Shown piece by piece: positions 8,207 through 14,931 of a DNA stretch of 14,931 bases. Each line of letters begins with the position of its first letter. The stretch's first letter is position 1. The position numbers and the translations under genes were made by a program. This stretch comes from Flavobacteriia bacterium (GTDB lineage: Bacteria > Bacteroidota > Bacteroidia > Flavobacteriales > Flavobacteriaceae). The stretch lies in assembly GCA_003973375.1 (NCBI GenBank), contig QNYL01000129.1, positions 1 to 14,931 of the forward strand. Direction: 5' to 3'. The notes below the pieces were generated by a model. That model searched no databases, had not been told where the DNA came from, and saw nothing but the letters and a program-made list of their open reading frames with translations.

Positions 8207-9742
8207 CTATTTCAGAGTTGTAGGGTAAAAGACCGGATAATCCCCAAGATTAGGCATTTCACCTGCTTCTTTAAAATTAGATCCGTAAGTCTGATCAATG
8301 GCCTCAAGAATATATTGAGAAACCAGAGCATAACCTCTTGCGGTAAGGTGTACTCCATCCAGTGCGAAAACTCCTCCTTTTACAAGATTTGAATTCAGCT
8401 CAAAACCATCACTCATAAGTCCCTGAGTACTCAACTGCTCCATAAAAGCATTGGCATCCACAAAGGCAAGACCTGCTTTTTGTGCTTCACTCTTTATAAT
8501 AGAATTATAAGTAGTCAAAGCCTGTTTAACCTCATTCTGTTCAGAGGGCAACAATACCCACTTATCTTCCATTGGAAAAGTAACTCCGTTTATTGATAAC
8601 TGACCCGCTTTATCCTGTGGAACTCCCATGGCAACCAGCTTCTGGAAATTTTCTGTATTCAGGGTAGCTATTGCGGTAGCACTTCTGAGTGTAATCAGAT
8701 CGTTTTTATTGGCAGGGCGGCATTGTCCGTACTGAAATGACAACAAACGGGCCGTTAGCTTATCAAGGCCTGCACCCTGTAGCACCATAAACAGCTGAGC
8801 TGAGATATCTGCAATGGATTCATCATGAATAATAATCGGACTTGGCTCTGTTTCAGAAAAAACAATCGATCTTTCACTAACTCCCAAGAATGCAAAAGCC
8901 TGATTTAATGGTGCAAAAGTTGCATTTAAAATGGGAATCATCGGACCAAAATCTGAATTTGAAGGATCCAGCGGATTATAAGGAACTGTTGTAAAATAAG
9001 GTATGGCCGTTACATCCGGAAGATTTAAGACCACTCCTTTTGCTCCGCCTGAGGTCAATGTTGTTACCAATTTACCGTAAGCGAACTGAAAAACCCCTAC
9101 ATCGGTAATATCACTTGAACCATCGCCCCCGGAGGCTGCATAACCCAAAACATCATTGTTACCGATCCACAGTGTAAAGAAAGTGGGATTCATCGCCATG
9201 GCATCTTCAAGTACACTTGCATTAGGATTGGAAGCCATTCTAACATAATACGGATTGGCAAGCCCCTGAACGAGGCCGGCAATATTTCCATAGCCATTTG
9301 CCAGTAAATGTGTAACTCTTGCTCCCGGTACTCCCATATTGTTATAAGGTCCTGCTTTGATATTGGAAACTTCTGTTGTAGGTGTTCCCGGTAAAACAGC
9401 CGGTCCCTTTCCGTCAAAATACAATCTCGGATTGGCTATCATATTGCCTCCCAGCAACAATCCGCCAATATTATCATCGGTCATAGGCTGAGTAAAATCA
9501 CCTCCTCCTACAAGGGAAAATTTTTGAGACAAAATATTGGGAAAAGAATTCTGTTGTCCGGCAATAAACAAAGCCCCGTCTGTAAATCCCGATGTTAATG
9601 AATTTCCTACGGAAACATAAGTTGAAAAATCGGCACTGCCGGGTTCGAGATCAACAGAGGTATCCGGAATGGTATAATCATGATCATTACAAGCCGCAAA
9701 GCTTAGAAAGACAATTAAGATCCATATATATTTAAATTTCAT
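8207..9742 (-). CDS. SGNH/GDSL-type hydrolase lipoprotein
   Basis: A 511-residue predicted lipoprotein esterase or lipase-like enzyme. The signal peptide ends in a lipobox, LSFAA-C18, so the mature protein should be lipid-anchored, probably at the outer membrane. The SGNH blocks are in order: block I VSVGNSLTSG with nucleophile S48 (Asn instead of the classical GDS Asp), block II around NMGVPGA (134-140), block III IGNNDVLG (193-200) with the oxyanion Asn, and block V LDGVHLTARGY with D462 and H465. At over 500 residues it is much longer than a minimal SGNH hydrolase (about 200), with extra sequence between blocks III and V (about 245-420). The substrate is unknown. Its start lies 25 bp after the TonB-dependent receptor stop codon, indicating one operon, so it may release a ligand or process one for that receptor. 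Confidence 0.88.
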   Translation of the reverse strand: MKFKYIWILIVFLSFAACNDHDYTIPDTSVDLEPGSADFSTYVSVGNSLTSGFTDGALFIAGQQNSFPNILSQKFSLVGGGDFTQPMTDDNIGGLLLGGNMIANPRLYFDGKGPAVLPGTPTTEVSNIKAGPYNNMGVPGARVTHLLANGYGNIAGLVQGLANPYYVRMASNPNASVLEDAMAMNPTFFTLWIGNNDVLGYAASGGDGSSDITDVGVFQFAYGKLVTTLTSGGAKGVVLNLPDVTAIPYFTTVPYNPLDPSNSDFGPMIPILNATFAPLNQAFAFLGVSERSIVFSETEPSPIIIHDESIADISAQLFMVLQGAGLDKLTARLLSFQYGQCRPANKNDLITLRSATAIATLNTENFQKLVAMGVPQDKAGQLSINGVTFPMEDKWVLLPSEQNEVKQALTTYNSIIKSEAQKAGLAFVDANAFMEQLSTQGLMSDGFELNSNLVKGGVFALDGVHLTARGYALVSQYILEAIDQTYGSNFKEAGEMPNLGDYPVFYPTTLK

Positions 9743-9767
9743 AATGTATATTTTTAAAGTTTAATTA

Positions 9768-12569
9768 TTATTGATTGAATACCCATGAGATATAGAACAT
9801 GGATCCAACAGGCCCTACACCTGATGCAGCCCTGTATTCTGTACCGCCAATATTGGTTCCGCCAACCTTAAATATCGATTTTAATTTTGGAAGAGCGTAA
9901 TTGATCTGTGCATCAAAAACGGTAGTTGCAGGCATAATTTCAGTAGCTATGGTTGCCTCATAGAAGAAACTGTCGCGCCATCTTAAATTTACATTAAACC
10001 CGAAATTCTCAAATAAATTGGTACTTCCGAAAGATGCTTTTACCTGATGTTCCGGCGTATTGAATCCCGCCTGGAAATCGGGATCAGAAGCCTGATCAAA
10101 ATCAAAATTGGCCCATTGATAGATCAATCCAAGATCAAATTTTTCAAAGACTCTGGTATTTAACCCGATATTAATTCCGTAAGAAGAAATATCCGCTTTT
10201 GAATTGGTATAGGCCTGGAAAATCTGAACATTTCCTGTAGCCAGATCAGCTACTCCGGTCATATCATGAGTCGAGCCGTCATTTGGGGTAACCACAACCG
10301 TATTACTGATAAAATCTTTATATTTATTGTAATAGGCATTCACATCAACTGTAATTCTGCCAATAAATCCACGGTATCCCAGATCAAATGCCTGAACTCT
10401 TTCCGGCTGAACCAGTCCGGTTTGAACGGAAACCAGATCGTCAGGATTATGAGATTGTGAAAATGCCTTCACTGAACTTATCGAATAAGAATCATTATAA
10501 ACTTTTCTCCCTGTAAGATCCGTACCCGGCAGATCTCTGTCAAGATTATCAGGTGATGCTCCAACCAAAATTGCTCTGCCCGCATTCAATCCGATAAACA
10601 GATCCTGTGTTGTTGGATTTCTGAAACCGGTCTGGAAAGAGGCTCTGAAGTTGTGATTTTTGGTTTCTCCTGCTGAATAAACCAGTGATACTCTTGGTGA
10701 GAAGTTCCCGTCGAAAAATTCATTTTTATCATAACGGATAGATGCAGAAAGCTTTAAACGCTCATCATCGAGGAATTTCTTGATTGCCTGAACATAAGCA
10801 CCGTATTCGTTGTAATTGATCGGTCCGTCATAATCGGTAAAGATCGTTCCGGCTGAATTCAGAGAATATCTTCTGTAAGATCCACCTACCTGCAGATCAA
10901 CTACATTATTGAGTAAACGGGCAAAATTATAATTTCCCTCTCCTACCAGCATTTTGGTATTATCGACAAATTTTGAACCTCTTGACAGGTCAGAATCGGA
11001 GGTTACCTGTTTTAAACGTTTTGCAAATTCCGGCGTACCGGGTTTGATATTGATTTCAGGTATTGATTCGGCATGTTGACGAGCAATACCGTGTGCCTGA
11101 TCGGAAGTAGCACCGCCCAGAACGGCCTGCACGTAGGCACCTACATACTGGCCAAACCACGTAGATGCATCATCGGGAACACCTCCCGGCCCATCAGGAT
11201 CAAAGCGGTTTAAGTTAATACCTGTAAATACCATATCGTACGAATCACCTGCATCTTCAGTGGTCATATATCCTCTTAAAAAGAAATCCTTGTTTCTAAC
11301 CTCCAACTTGTTTTGGGTCATCAAAAAGTTTTTTAACTGATAGCGGTTAGTACCCTGATAGATCGTAGAACCGTAACCCGCCCTGAAATTATAAAGTATC
11401 TCAAGATCTTCGCCTGTAGGACGATAATTTAAGGACACATCCAGTTTAGAACTTTTCGCCTGATAATCAGTAAGATCCTGCTCCATATAACCTGTACGTC
11501 CAACAACATCGTGGGGTACCAGTGCACTTAATCCTTCCGGCAACAAACCGAGTTCTTCCAGTTGTTTGGCTACACCGTTTATATCTGTTGCCACCTCATC
11601 ACCATAAATATTTATACCGTTATGAGCATAACCGCCTTCGCGATAAGGAAGGATCATATCAGGTTTTCCAACGGCTGTAAACCGATATTCACTTTTATCA
11701 TTGGCATACCAGTCAGTTCCCTGCATATAAGAGAAAGAGGCCTTGGCGGCAAATTTATCGCTAAATGCATGTGCTATTCTTACTCCGAAGTCGTAATACA
11801 TATTGTCTCCGGCAGCTTCCTGAACGGTTAAACCGGTTTTGGCATAAGCACTCACTCCCTGGTATTCAAAAGGACTCTTACTGGTCATAAATAAGATTCC
11901 GTTAAAAGCATTGGCACCATAGAGTGCCGAAGAAGCCCCGGGAATTATTTCAACACTCTTTACATCGAGTTCATTCATTCCCACCAGATTTCCCAAAACG
12001 AAATTCAGGGCAGGTGAAGAATTATCCATACCATCTACCAGTTGAACAAAACGGGTATTAGAAAAAGTAGCAAAACCACGAGTATTTACCGAATTAAAAG
12101 TTAAACTATTGGTATTTACATCTACGCCTTTTAAATTATCCAGACTGTTGTAAAAACTTGCCGCCGTACTGCTTTTTATACCTCTTACATCCATTCTTTC
12201 AATGGTTACCGGCGATTCTCTTACACTTTCCGGCGTTCTTGATGCGGAAACCACAACCTCATCAAGTGAGGTCTGACTTTCAACCAAAGCAATAGAAACC
12301 TCCTGATTATTACTTGTAATTTCTTTGGTCTGGCGTGCATATCCCACAAAAGTAAATTCCAGAGTAAACGGAGGCTCTTCATTAACGGTAAAGGAAAATT
12401 TACCATTAAAATCGGTTGAAGATCCTGTGTTTTTACCCGTTACTTTTACATTAACTCCCGGTAATGGATTCTGAGTATTTGAATCAACTACCACACCAGA
12501 AACACTTGTTTGCGAAAACATATAAACACCTGAAAATAAGATGAATAATGTTAGTAAATATTTTTTCAT
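9768..12569 (-). CDS. TonB-dependent outer-membrane receptor with N-terminal carboxypeptidase-regulatory-like domain
   Basis: A 933-residue outer-membrane active transporter. A signal peptide covers about residues 1-20 (ends YMFSQ). A CarboxypepD_reg-like beta-sandwich covers about 22-100 (SGVVVDSNTQNPLPGVNV, then GKFSF and FVGYARQTKEI). The TonB box/plug follows from about 102 (LDEVVVSASRTPESVRESPV), with plug motifs VNTRGFATF, VQLVDGMDNSSP, VKSVEIIPGASSALYGANAFNGIL to about 230. The rest is the 22-strand barrel, with recurrent aromatic strand ends and the terminal strand ...SMFYISWVFNQ. A loop-rich segment in the middle (VGAYVQAVLGGATSDQAHGIARQH) looks like a large extracellular loop. There is no SusD-like partner; instead the next gene is an SGNH lipoprotein. 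The ligand cannot be read from sequence. Likely regulated through the palindrome at 12601-12625. Confidence 0.95.
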   Translation of the reverse strand: MKKYLLTLFILFSGVYMFSQTSVSGVVVDSNTQNPLPGVNVKVTGKNTGSSTDFNGKFSFTVNEEPPFTLEFTFVGYARQTKEITSNNQEVSIALVESQTSLDEVVVSASRTPESVRESPVTIERMDVRGIKSSTAASFYNSLDNLKGVDVNTNSLTFNSVNTRGFATFSNTRFVQLVDGMDNSSPALNFVLGNLVGMNELDVKSVEIIPGASSALYGANAFNGILFMTSKSPFEYQGVSAYAKTGLTVQEAAGDNMYYDFGVRIAHAFSDKFAAKASFSYMQGTDWYANDKSEYRFTAVGKPDMILPYREGGYAHNGINIYGDEVATDINGVAKQLEELGLLPEGLSALVPHDVVGRTGYMEQDLTDYQAKSSKLDVSLNYRPTGEDLEILYNFRAGYGSTIYQGTNRYQLKNFLMTQNKLEVRNKDFFLRGYMTTEDAGDSYDMVFTGINLNRFDPDGPGGVPDDASTWFGQYVGAYVQAVLGGATSDQAHGIARQHAESIPEINIKPGTPEFAKRLKQVTSDSDLSRGSKFVDNTKMLVGEGNYNFARLLNNVVDLQVGGSYRRYSLNSAGTIFTDYDGPINYNEYGAYVQAIKKFLDDERLKLSASIRYDKNEFFDGNFSPRVSLVYSAGETKNHNFRASFQTGFRNPTTQDLFIGLNAGRAILVGASPDNLDRDLPGTDLTGRKVYNDSYSISSVKAFSQSHNPDDLVSVQTGLVQPERVQAFDLGYRGFIGRITVDVNAYYNKYKDFISNTVVVTPNDGSTHDMTGVADLATGNVQIFQAYTNSKADISSYGINIGLNTRVFEKFDLGLIYQWANFDFDQASDPDFQAGFNTPEHQVKASFGSTNLFENFGFNVNLRWRDSFFYEATIATEIMPATTVFDAQINYALPKLKSIFKVGGTNIGGTEYRAASGVGPVGSMFYISWVFNQ

Positions 12570-12596
12570 AATGTAATTTTGGATTAATTAATTTTT

Positions 12597-12604
12597 CGAA
12601 AATA
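12597..12604 (-). promoter_or_regulatory. Possible -7 promoter element of the receptor/hydrolase operon
   Basis: On the minus strand this is TATTTTCG, one mismatch from TAnnTTTG and identical to the octamer in front of feoA. It lies 27 nt before the receptor ATG, matching the 28-29 nt spacing seen at rseP and feoA. It overlaps the end of the palindrome at 12601-12625. Confidence 0.4.
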
Positions 12605-12625
12605 CAATTTTTTTATAATTGTATT
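12601..12625. promoter_or_regulatory. Perfect 9-bp palindrome in the receptor promoter (candidate operator)
   Basis: AATACAATT (12601-12609) and AATTGTATT (12617-12625) are a perfect inverted repeat around a 7-nt AT spacer, 31-56 bp upstream of the receptor ATG. It overlaps the candidate -7 box and would cover roughly the -10 to -35 region, a natural place for a repressor dimer. The stem has just one G-C pair, which makes an RNA terminator role unlikely. Confidence 0.5.
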
Positions 12626-12670
12626 AATTTTTTATGCGTTTTTTTACAAAATACATAAAAAAATAGTCGA

Positions 12671-12843
12671 TAATTAGTGTTTGTCTATAAAGTGCTTGAT
12701 TTTTGAAAGATTAAGATTTTTGATGGATTTTTGTTTTTTTTATTACAGCAAATGCTTGTGCATTAGGCAAACTAAAAAAAGGAAAAAAAGACGCAAAAAG
12801 ATAATTTTTTCAATTCGATAACTTTATGGACAGACACTAATTA
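12671..12843. mobile_element. MITE-like element with 23-bp terminal inverted repeats
   Basis: The left end 12671-12693 and the reverse complement of the right end 12821-12843 agree at 21 of 23 positions; both differences are T on the left and C on the right. The shared pattern is TAATTA, then GTGTYTGTCYATAAAGT. Because TAATTA is itself a palindrome, it stands as a direct repeat on both sides of the GTGT ends and could be the target duplication, or TA alone could be. The 127-bp interior has no ORF, is AT-rich, and holds a small AATGC-TTGT-GCATT hairpin. Size, ends and lack of coding capacity suit a non-autonomous relic of an insertion sequence whose family I cannot name. It sits 13 bp after the protease stop codon and about 100 bp upstream of the receptor ATG. 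Confidence 0.6.
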
Positions 12844-12856
12844 TTACCTGAATAAA

Positions 12857-14931
12857 TTATTTGATCAAAAGTTTTTTAACAGAAATCTGTGCTCCGTTTT
12901 TAACTTTTAGATAGTAAAGGCCTGAAGATACCCGACCTAAAAATAATATTTTCTTAAAATGATGATCTCCTGAACCAAACTGTTCTTTAAGCACTTCCCT
13001 GCCCAAAAGATCGTACATGGTGATATTGGTCTTCCCGGCACCATAAGAGTAAAATTCTATCTGGATATAATCTCCGGCAGGATTTGGATACACATTAAAA
13101 TTAGTCAGTTCTTCACCCCCGGTTCCCAAAATGGGTTCTGAGGTGCATAACTCTACACTCCAACTTTCGATAGTTCCGTTATCCTGTTCTCCGCTATCAA
13201 CTACTTTTAAGGTCCAGTTCCCTGAAGAATTCTCTCCATAAAAATTAGAAAGATCTTGAGTGGGAATAATATTTCCTGAAATAACCGGAGAATTAGATTT
13301 GCAATTCAAAGCTTCTCCGTTATCATCAAAGGTCACATCTATATCGGCATGGGCCCCAAAACAAGCACCACCCAGTAATTCGATCTCTTTACCGGAAGGA
13401 CTGATCAGTTTAAGAAGAAGATCAGATACCCAGGGATGGGAAATATTTACAGAAACCTTTAAACTTTCAACCAGAAAATCATCCTGAATATGGATTACAG
13501 AAGTAACTCCATTATTATCGTTATCGGGTATCTGAACCGGTGTATCACTGGAATTGAACGTTAAACACTTGTTGGTAAATTTTCCAATGGAAAATACTTT
13601 TGAATTAACCGCAAAGAAAATATTATCAACAGCTTCTACTTTTAAAAGACATTTTGAGGCCTGAATATCCGGCACATTAATGATTTGAATTCCATCATTT
13701 GGGGTATTTAATGATAAAGGTGTATCATAAGAATTTCCGTTATCCGTAGAAAGATAAATATTTACATGAGATACATTAATTCCATTTGCATTGGTGCCGG
13801 CAACATCCCAAGTGACCGACTCCTGCGTGTTCTTATTCCATACGATATTATCCTCATTTTGCGAGGTCACCTTAAACGGACCTGCAGCACCGGTAACTGT
13901 AATCTTTACATCATCCCTTGCAATCTGCCCTGCTTCCGGATTGTTATCGCGAACCGTCAAAGTAAAATTCATTTCCCTGGCCACATTTGGAGTAACCTCC
14001 CAGGTTGATGAAACCTCTCCTTTAGCCAGTGTTCTTAATGAGGGCATATATCTGTTAGCTTCAAGAGTAGGCTGCAACGATCTGTATAAGGCTCCATCTA
14101 CGGCATTTTCACTAGGCGGAACATTAGTAATTCCTGAATCGATCTGTTCCCAGCAAAAGCTGATCGGATCATTATCTGCATCACTTCCGCTACCTTTTAA
14201 CACAAAAGCTGTAGACTTTGGTATGGTATAATCCTGACCGGCATCAGCTATAGGAACATTCTTGTTGTTTACCAAATCCATTTTTGTACTGCAATTATCA
14301 CCACTTCCGTTGGTCAGGTTTGACCAAATCTCGTCTATACTAACGGTATGAAAATAAAAATTGCTGTGACCCTGTACATTTTCAGGCGAACAGAGCCCGG
14401 CATAGGCCATCAGCGTAGATCCACTACCGGGTTCAACCGAGGTGGCAAGATTTCTGTTTCCATCACCACAATTTCCCTTATCACTGTTAAAAGTGTGGTT
14501 GGCTCCCATCTGGTGACCGAATTCATGGGCTACAAAATCGAAATAGAACAAATCTCCTACCGGATTAGAATTACCTGTAACTCCTTTAGCCTTTGAAGAA
14601 CCCAGACAAACCGAGCCCCGGCTTGCAATTCCACCTCCACCGGTACTCAACACATGTCCGATATCGTAATTTGCACTTCCGATTATATCATCGCAGGTAG
14701 TTTGATTTTGCCCTTGCATGGTATTTCCACTATCATTCGTATAGGGATCATGATCTGCATCAAGATAGATCAGATCATCTGTGTTGGAGACCAGCTGAAA
14801 AGTAATGGCCAGATCATTTTCATAAACATCATTCACCCTTGTGATCAAAGTGGTCATCTCGGCCAAAACTGCCGCTTTCTTTTCCGCATCGGTTCCGTTT
14901 TGAAGTCCGGCCGCATTGATATGATATTCGG
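12857..14931 (-). CDS. Secreted reprolysin-like metalloprotease with P domain and T9SS sorting domain (5' end outside window)
   Basis: The C-terminal 690 codons are visible; the frame is open to the right edge (first residues EYHINAAGLQ), so the start codon lies outside. Apparent starts such as the TTG near 14866 are internal. The zinc site HEFGHQMGANH (14495-14527) is the HExxHxxGxxH motif of metzincins of the M12B reprolysin type, and STLMAYAG, about 35 residues after the first zinc His, is the Met-turn. PKD/cadherin-like beta repeats follow (IADAGQDYTIPKS; PFKVTSQNEDNIVW). Next is a proprotein-convertase P domain (about 13130-13560; ISHPWVSDLLLKLISPSG, NFYGENSSGNWTLKVVDSG), then a T9SS type A sorting domain (NVYPNPAGDYIQI to VKKLLIK). 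It is therefore predicted to be an extracellular protease exported through the type IX system. No frameshift is seen. Confidence 0.93.
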   Translation of the reverse strand, partial: EYHINAAGLQNGTDAEKKAAVLAEMTTLITRVNDVYENDLAITFQLVSNTDDLIYLDADHDPYTNDSGNTMQGQNQTTCDDIIGSANYDIGHVLSTGGGGIASRGSVCLGSSKAKGVTGNSNPVGDLFYFDFVAHEFGHQMGANHTFNSDKGNCGDGNRNLATSVEPGSGSTLMAYAGLCSPENVQGHSNFYFHTVSIDEIWSNLTNGSGDNCSTKMDLVNNKNVPIADAGQDYTIPKSTAFVLKGSGSDADNDPISFCWEQIDSGITNVPPSENAVDGALYRSLQPTLEANRYMPSLRTLAKGEVSSTWEVTPNVAREMNFTLTVRDNNPEAGQIARDDVKITVTGAAGPFKVTSQNEDNIVWNKNTQESVTWDVAGTNANGINVSHVNIYLSTDNGNSYDTPLSLNTPNDGIQIINVPDIQASKCLLKVEAVDNIFFAVNSKVFSIGKFTNKCLTFNSSDTPVQIPDNDNNGVTSVIHIQDDFLVESLKVSVNISHPWVSDLLLKLISPSGKEIELLGGACFGAHADIDVTFDDNGEALNCKSNSPVISGNIIPTQDLSNFYGENSSGNWTLKVVDSGEQDNGTIESWSVELCTSEPILGTGGEELTNFNVYPNPAGDYIQIEFYSYGAGKTNITMYDLLGREVLKEQFGSGDHHFKKILFLGRVSSGLYYLKVKNGAQISVKKLLIK

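Noticed and set aside
12671..12843. The inverted ends as a simple terminator pair of the metalloprotease
   Set aside because: The arms are 127 bp apart with no T-run directly after the distal arm on the minus strand, which suits a mobile element better than a terminator.
13791..14231. 146-codon plus-strand open frame opposite the metalloprotease
   Set aside because: It lies wholly inside a well-supported gene on the other strand, shows no known motif, and is explained as a shadow of that coding sequence.
14864..14866. TTG as start codon of the metalloprotease
   Set aside because: The frame stays open and protein-like to the window edge (EYHINAAGLQ...), and no signal peptide follows the TTG, so the true start is outside the window.

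Overview
The window looks like chromosomal DNA of a Flavobacteriaceae-type member of the Bacteroidota. The evidence is low GC content, two secreted proteases with C-terminal type IX secretion (T9SS) sorting domains, a TonB-dependent receptor with an N-terminal carboxypeptidase-regulatory-like domain, an atpD-atpC pair separated from the rest of the ATP synthase genes, a short AtpC, several TAnnTTTG-like -7 promoter boxes, and few Shine-Dalgarno sequences. Assignments rest on motifs and family knowledge read by eye; no database search was possible.

Layout: (1) 1-2110, minus strand: a copper-chaperone gene of the SCO1/SenC family, then feoA (GTG start) and feoB (cut by the left edge). This is a metal and respiration cluster with a 7-bp palindrome between the SCO gene and feoA. 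(2) 2163-5535, plus strand: a secreted M1 aminopeptidase with a T9SS sorting domain, then an RseP-type site-2 membrane protease with its own promoter and terminator. (3) 5591-6045: a gene-poor stretch holding a GC-rich palindromic repeat and a degenerate ORF-like block. (4) 6046-8020, minus strand: atpD-atpC with a -7 box upstream and a clear terminator downstream. (5) 8116-12569, minus strand: a two-gene unit of TonB-dependent receptor and SGNH/GDSL-type lipoprotein hydrolase, ending in an unusually long nested inverted repeat. (6) 12671-12843: a 173-bp element with 23-bp near-perfect terminal inverted repeats, probably a MITE or other non-autonomous insertion. (7) 12857-14931, minus strand: the C-terminal 690 residues of a secreted reprolysin-like metalloprotease with a proprotein-convertase P domain and a T9SS sorting domain; its start lies outside the window.

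How the genes fit together: most encode envelope or surface functions, namely ferrous iron uptake, cytochrome oxidase copper loading, surface or secreted proteolysis, envelope-stress intramembrane proteolysis, and outer-membrane uptake coupled to an esterase-like lipoprotein. ATP synthase subunits beta and epsilon are the housekeeping core. I see no obvious new multi-gene system such as a defence island, CRISPR array or biosynthetic cluster. The items most worth a second look are the receptor/SGNH-lipoprotein pair, the MITE-like element, the nested hairpin at 8116-8186, the palindrome in the receptor promoter, and the ORF-like intergenic block at 5779-6032.
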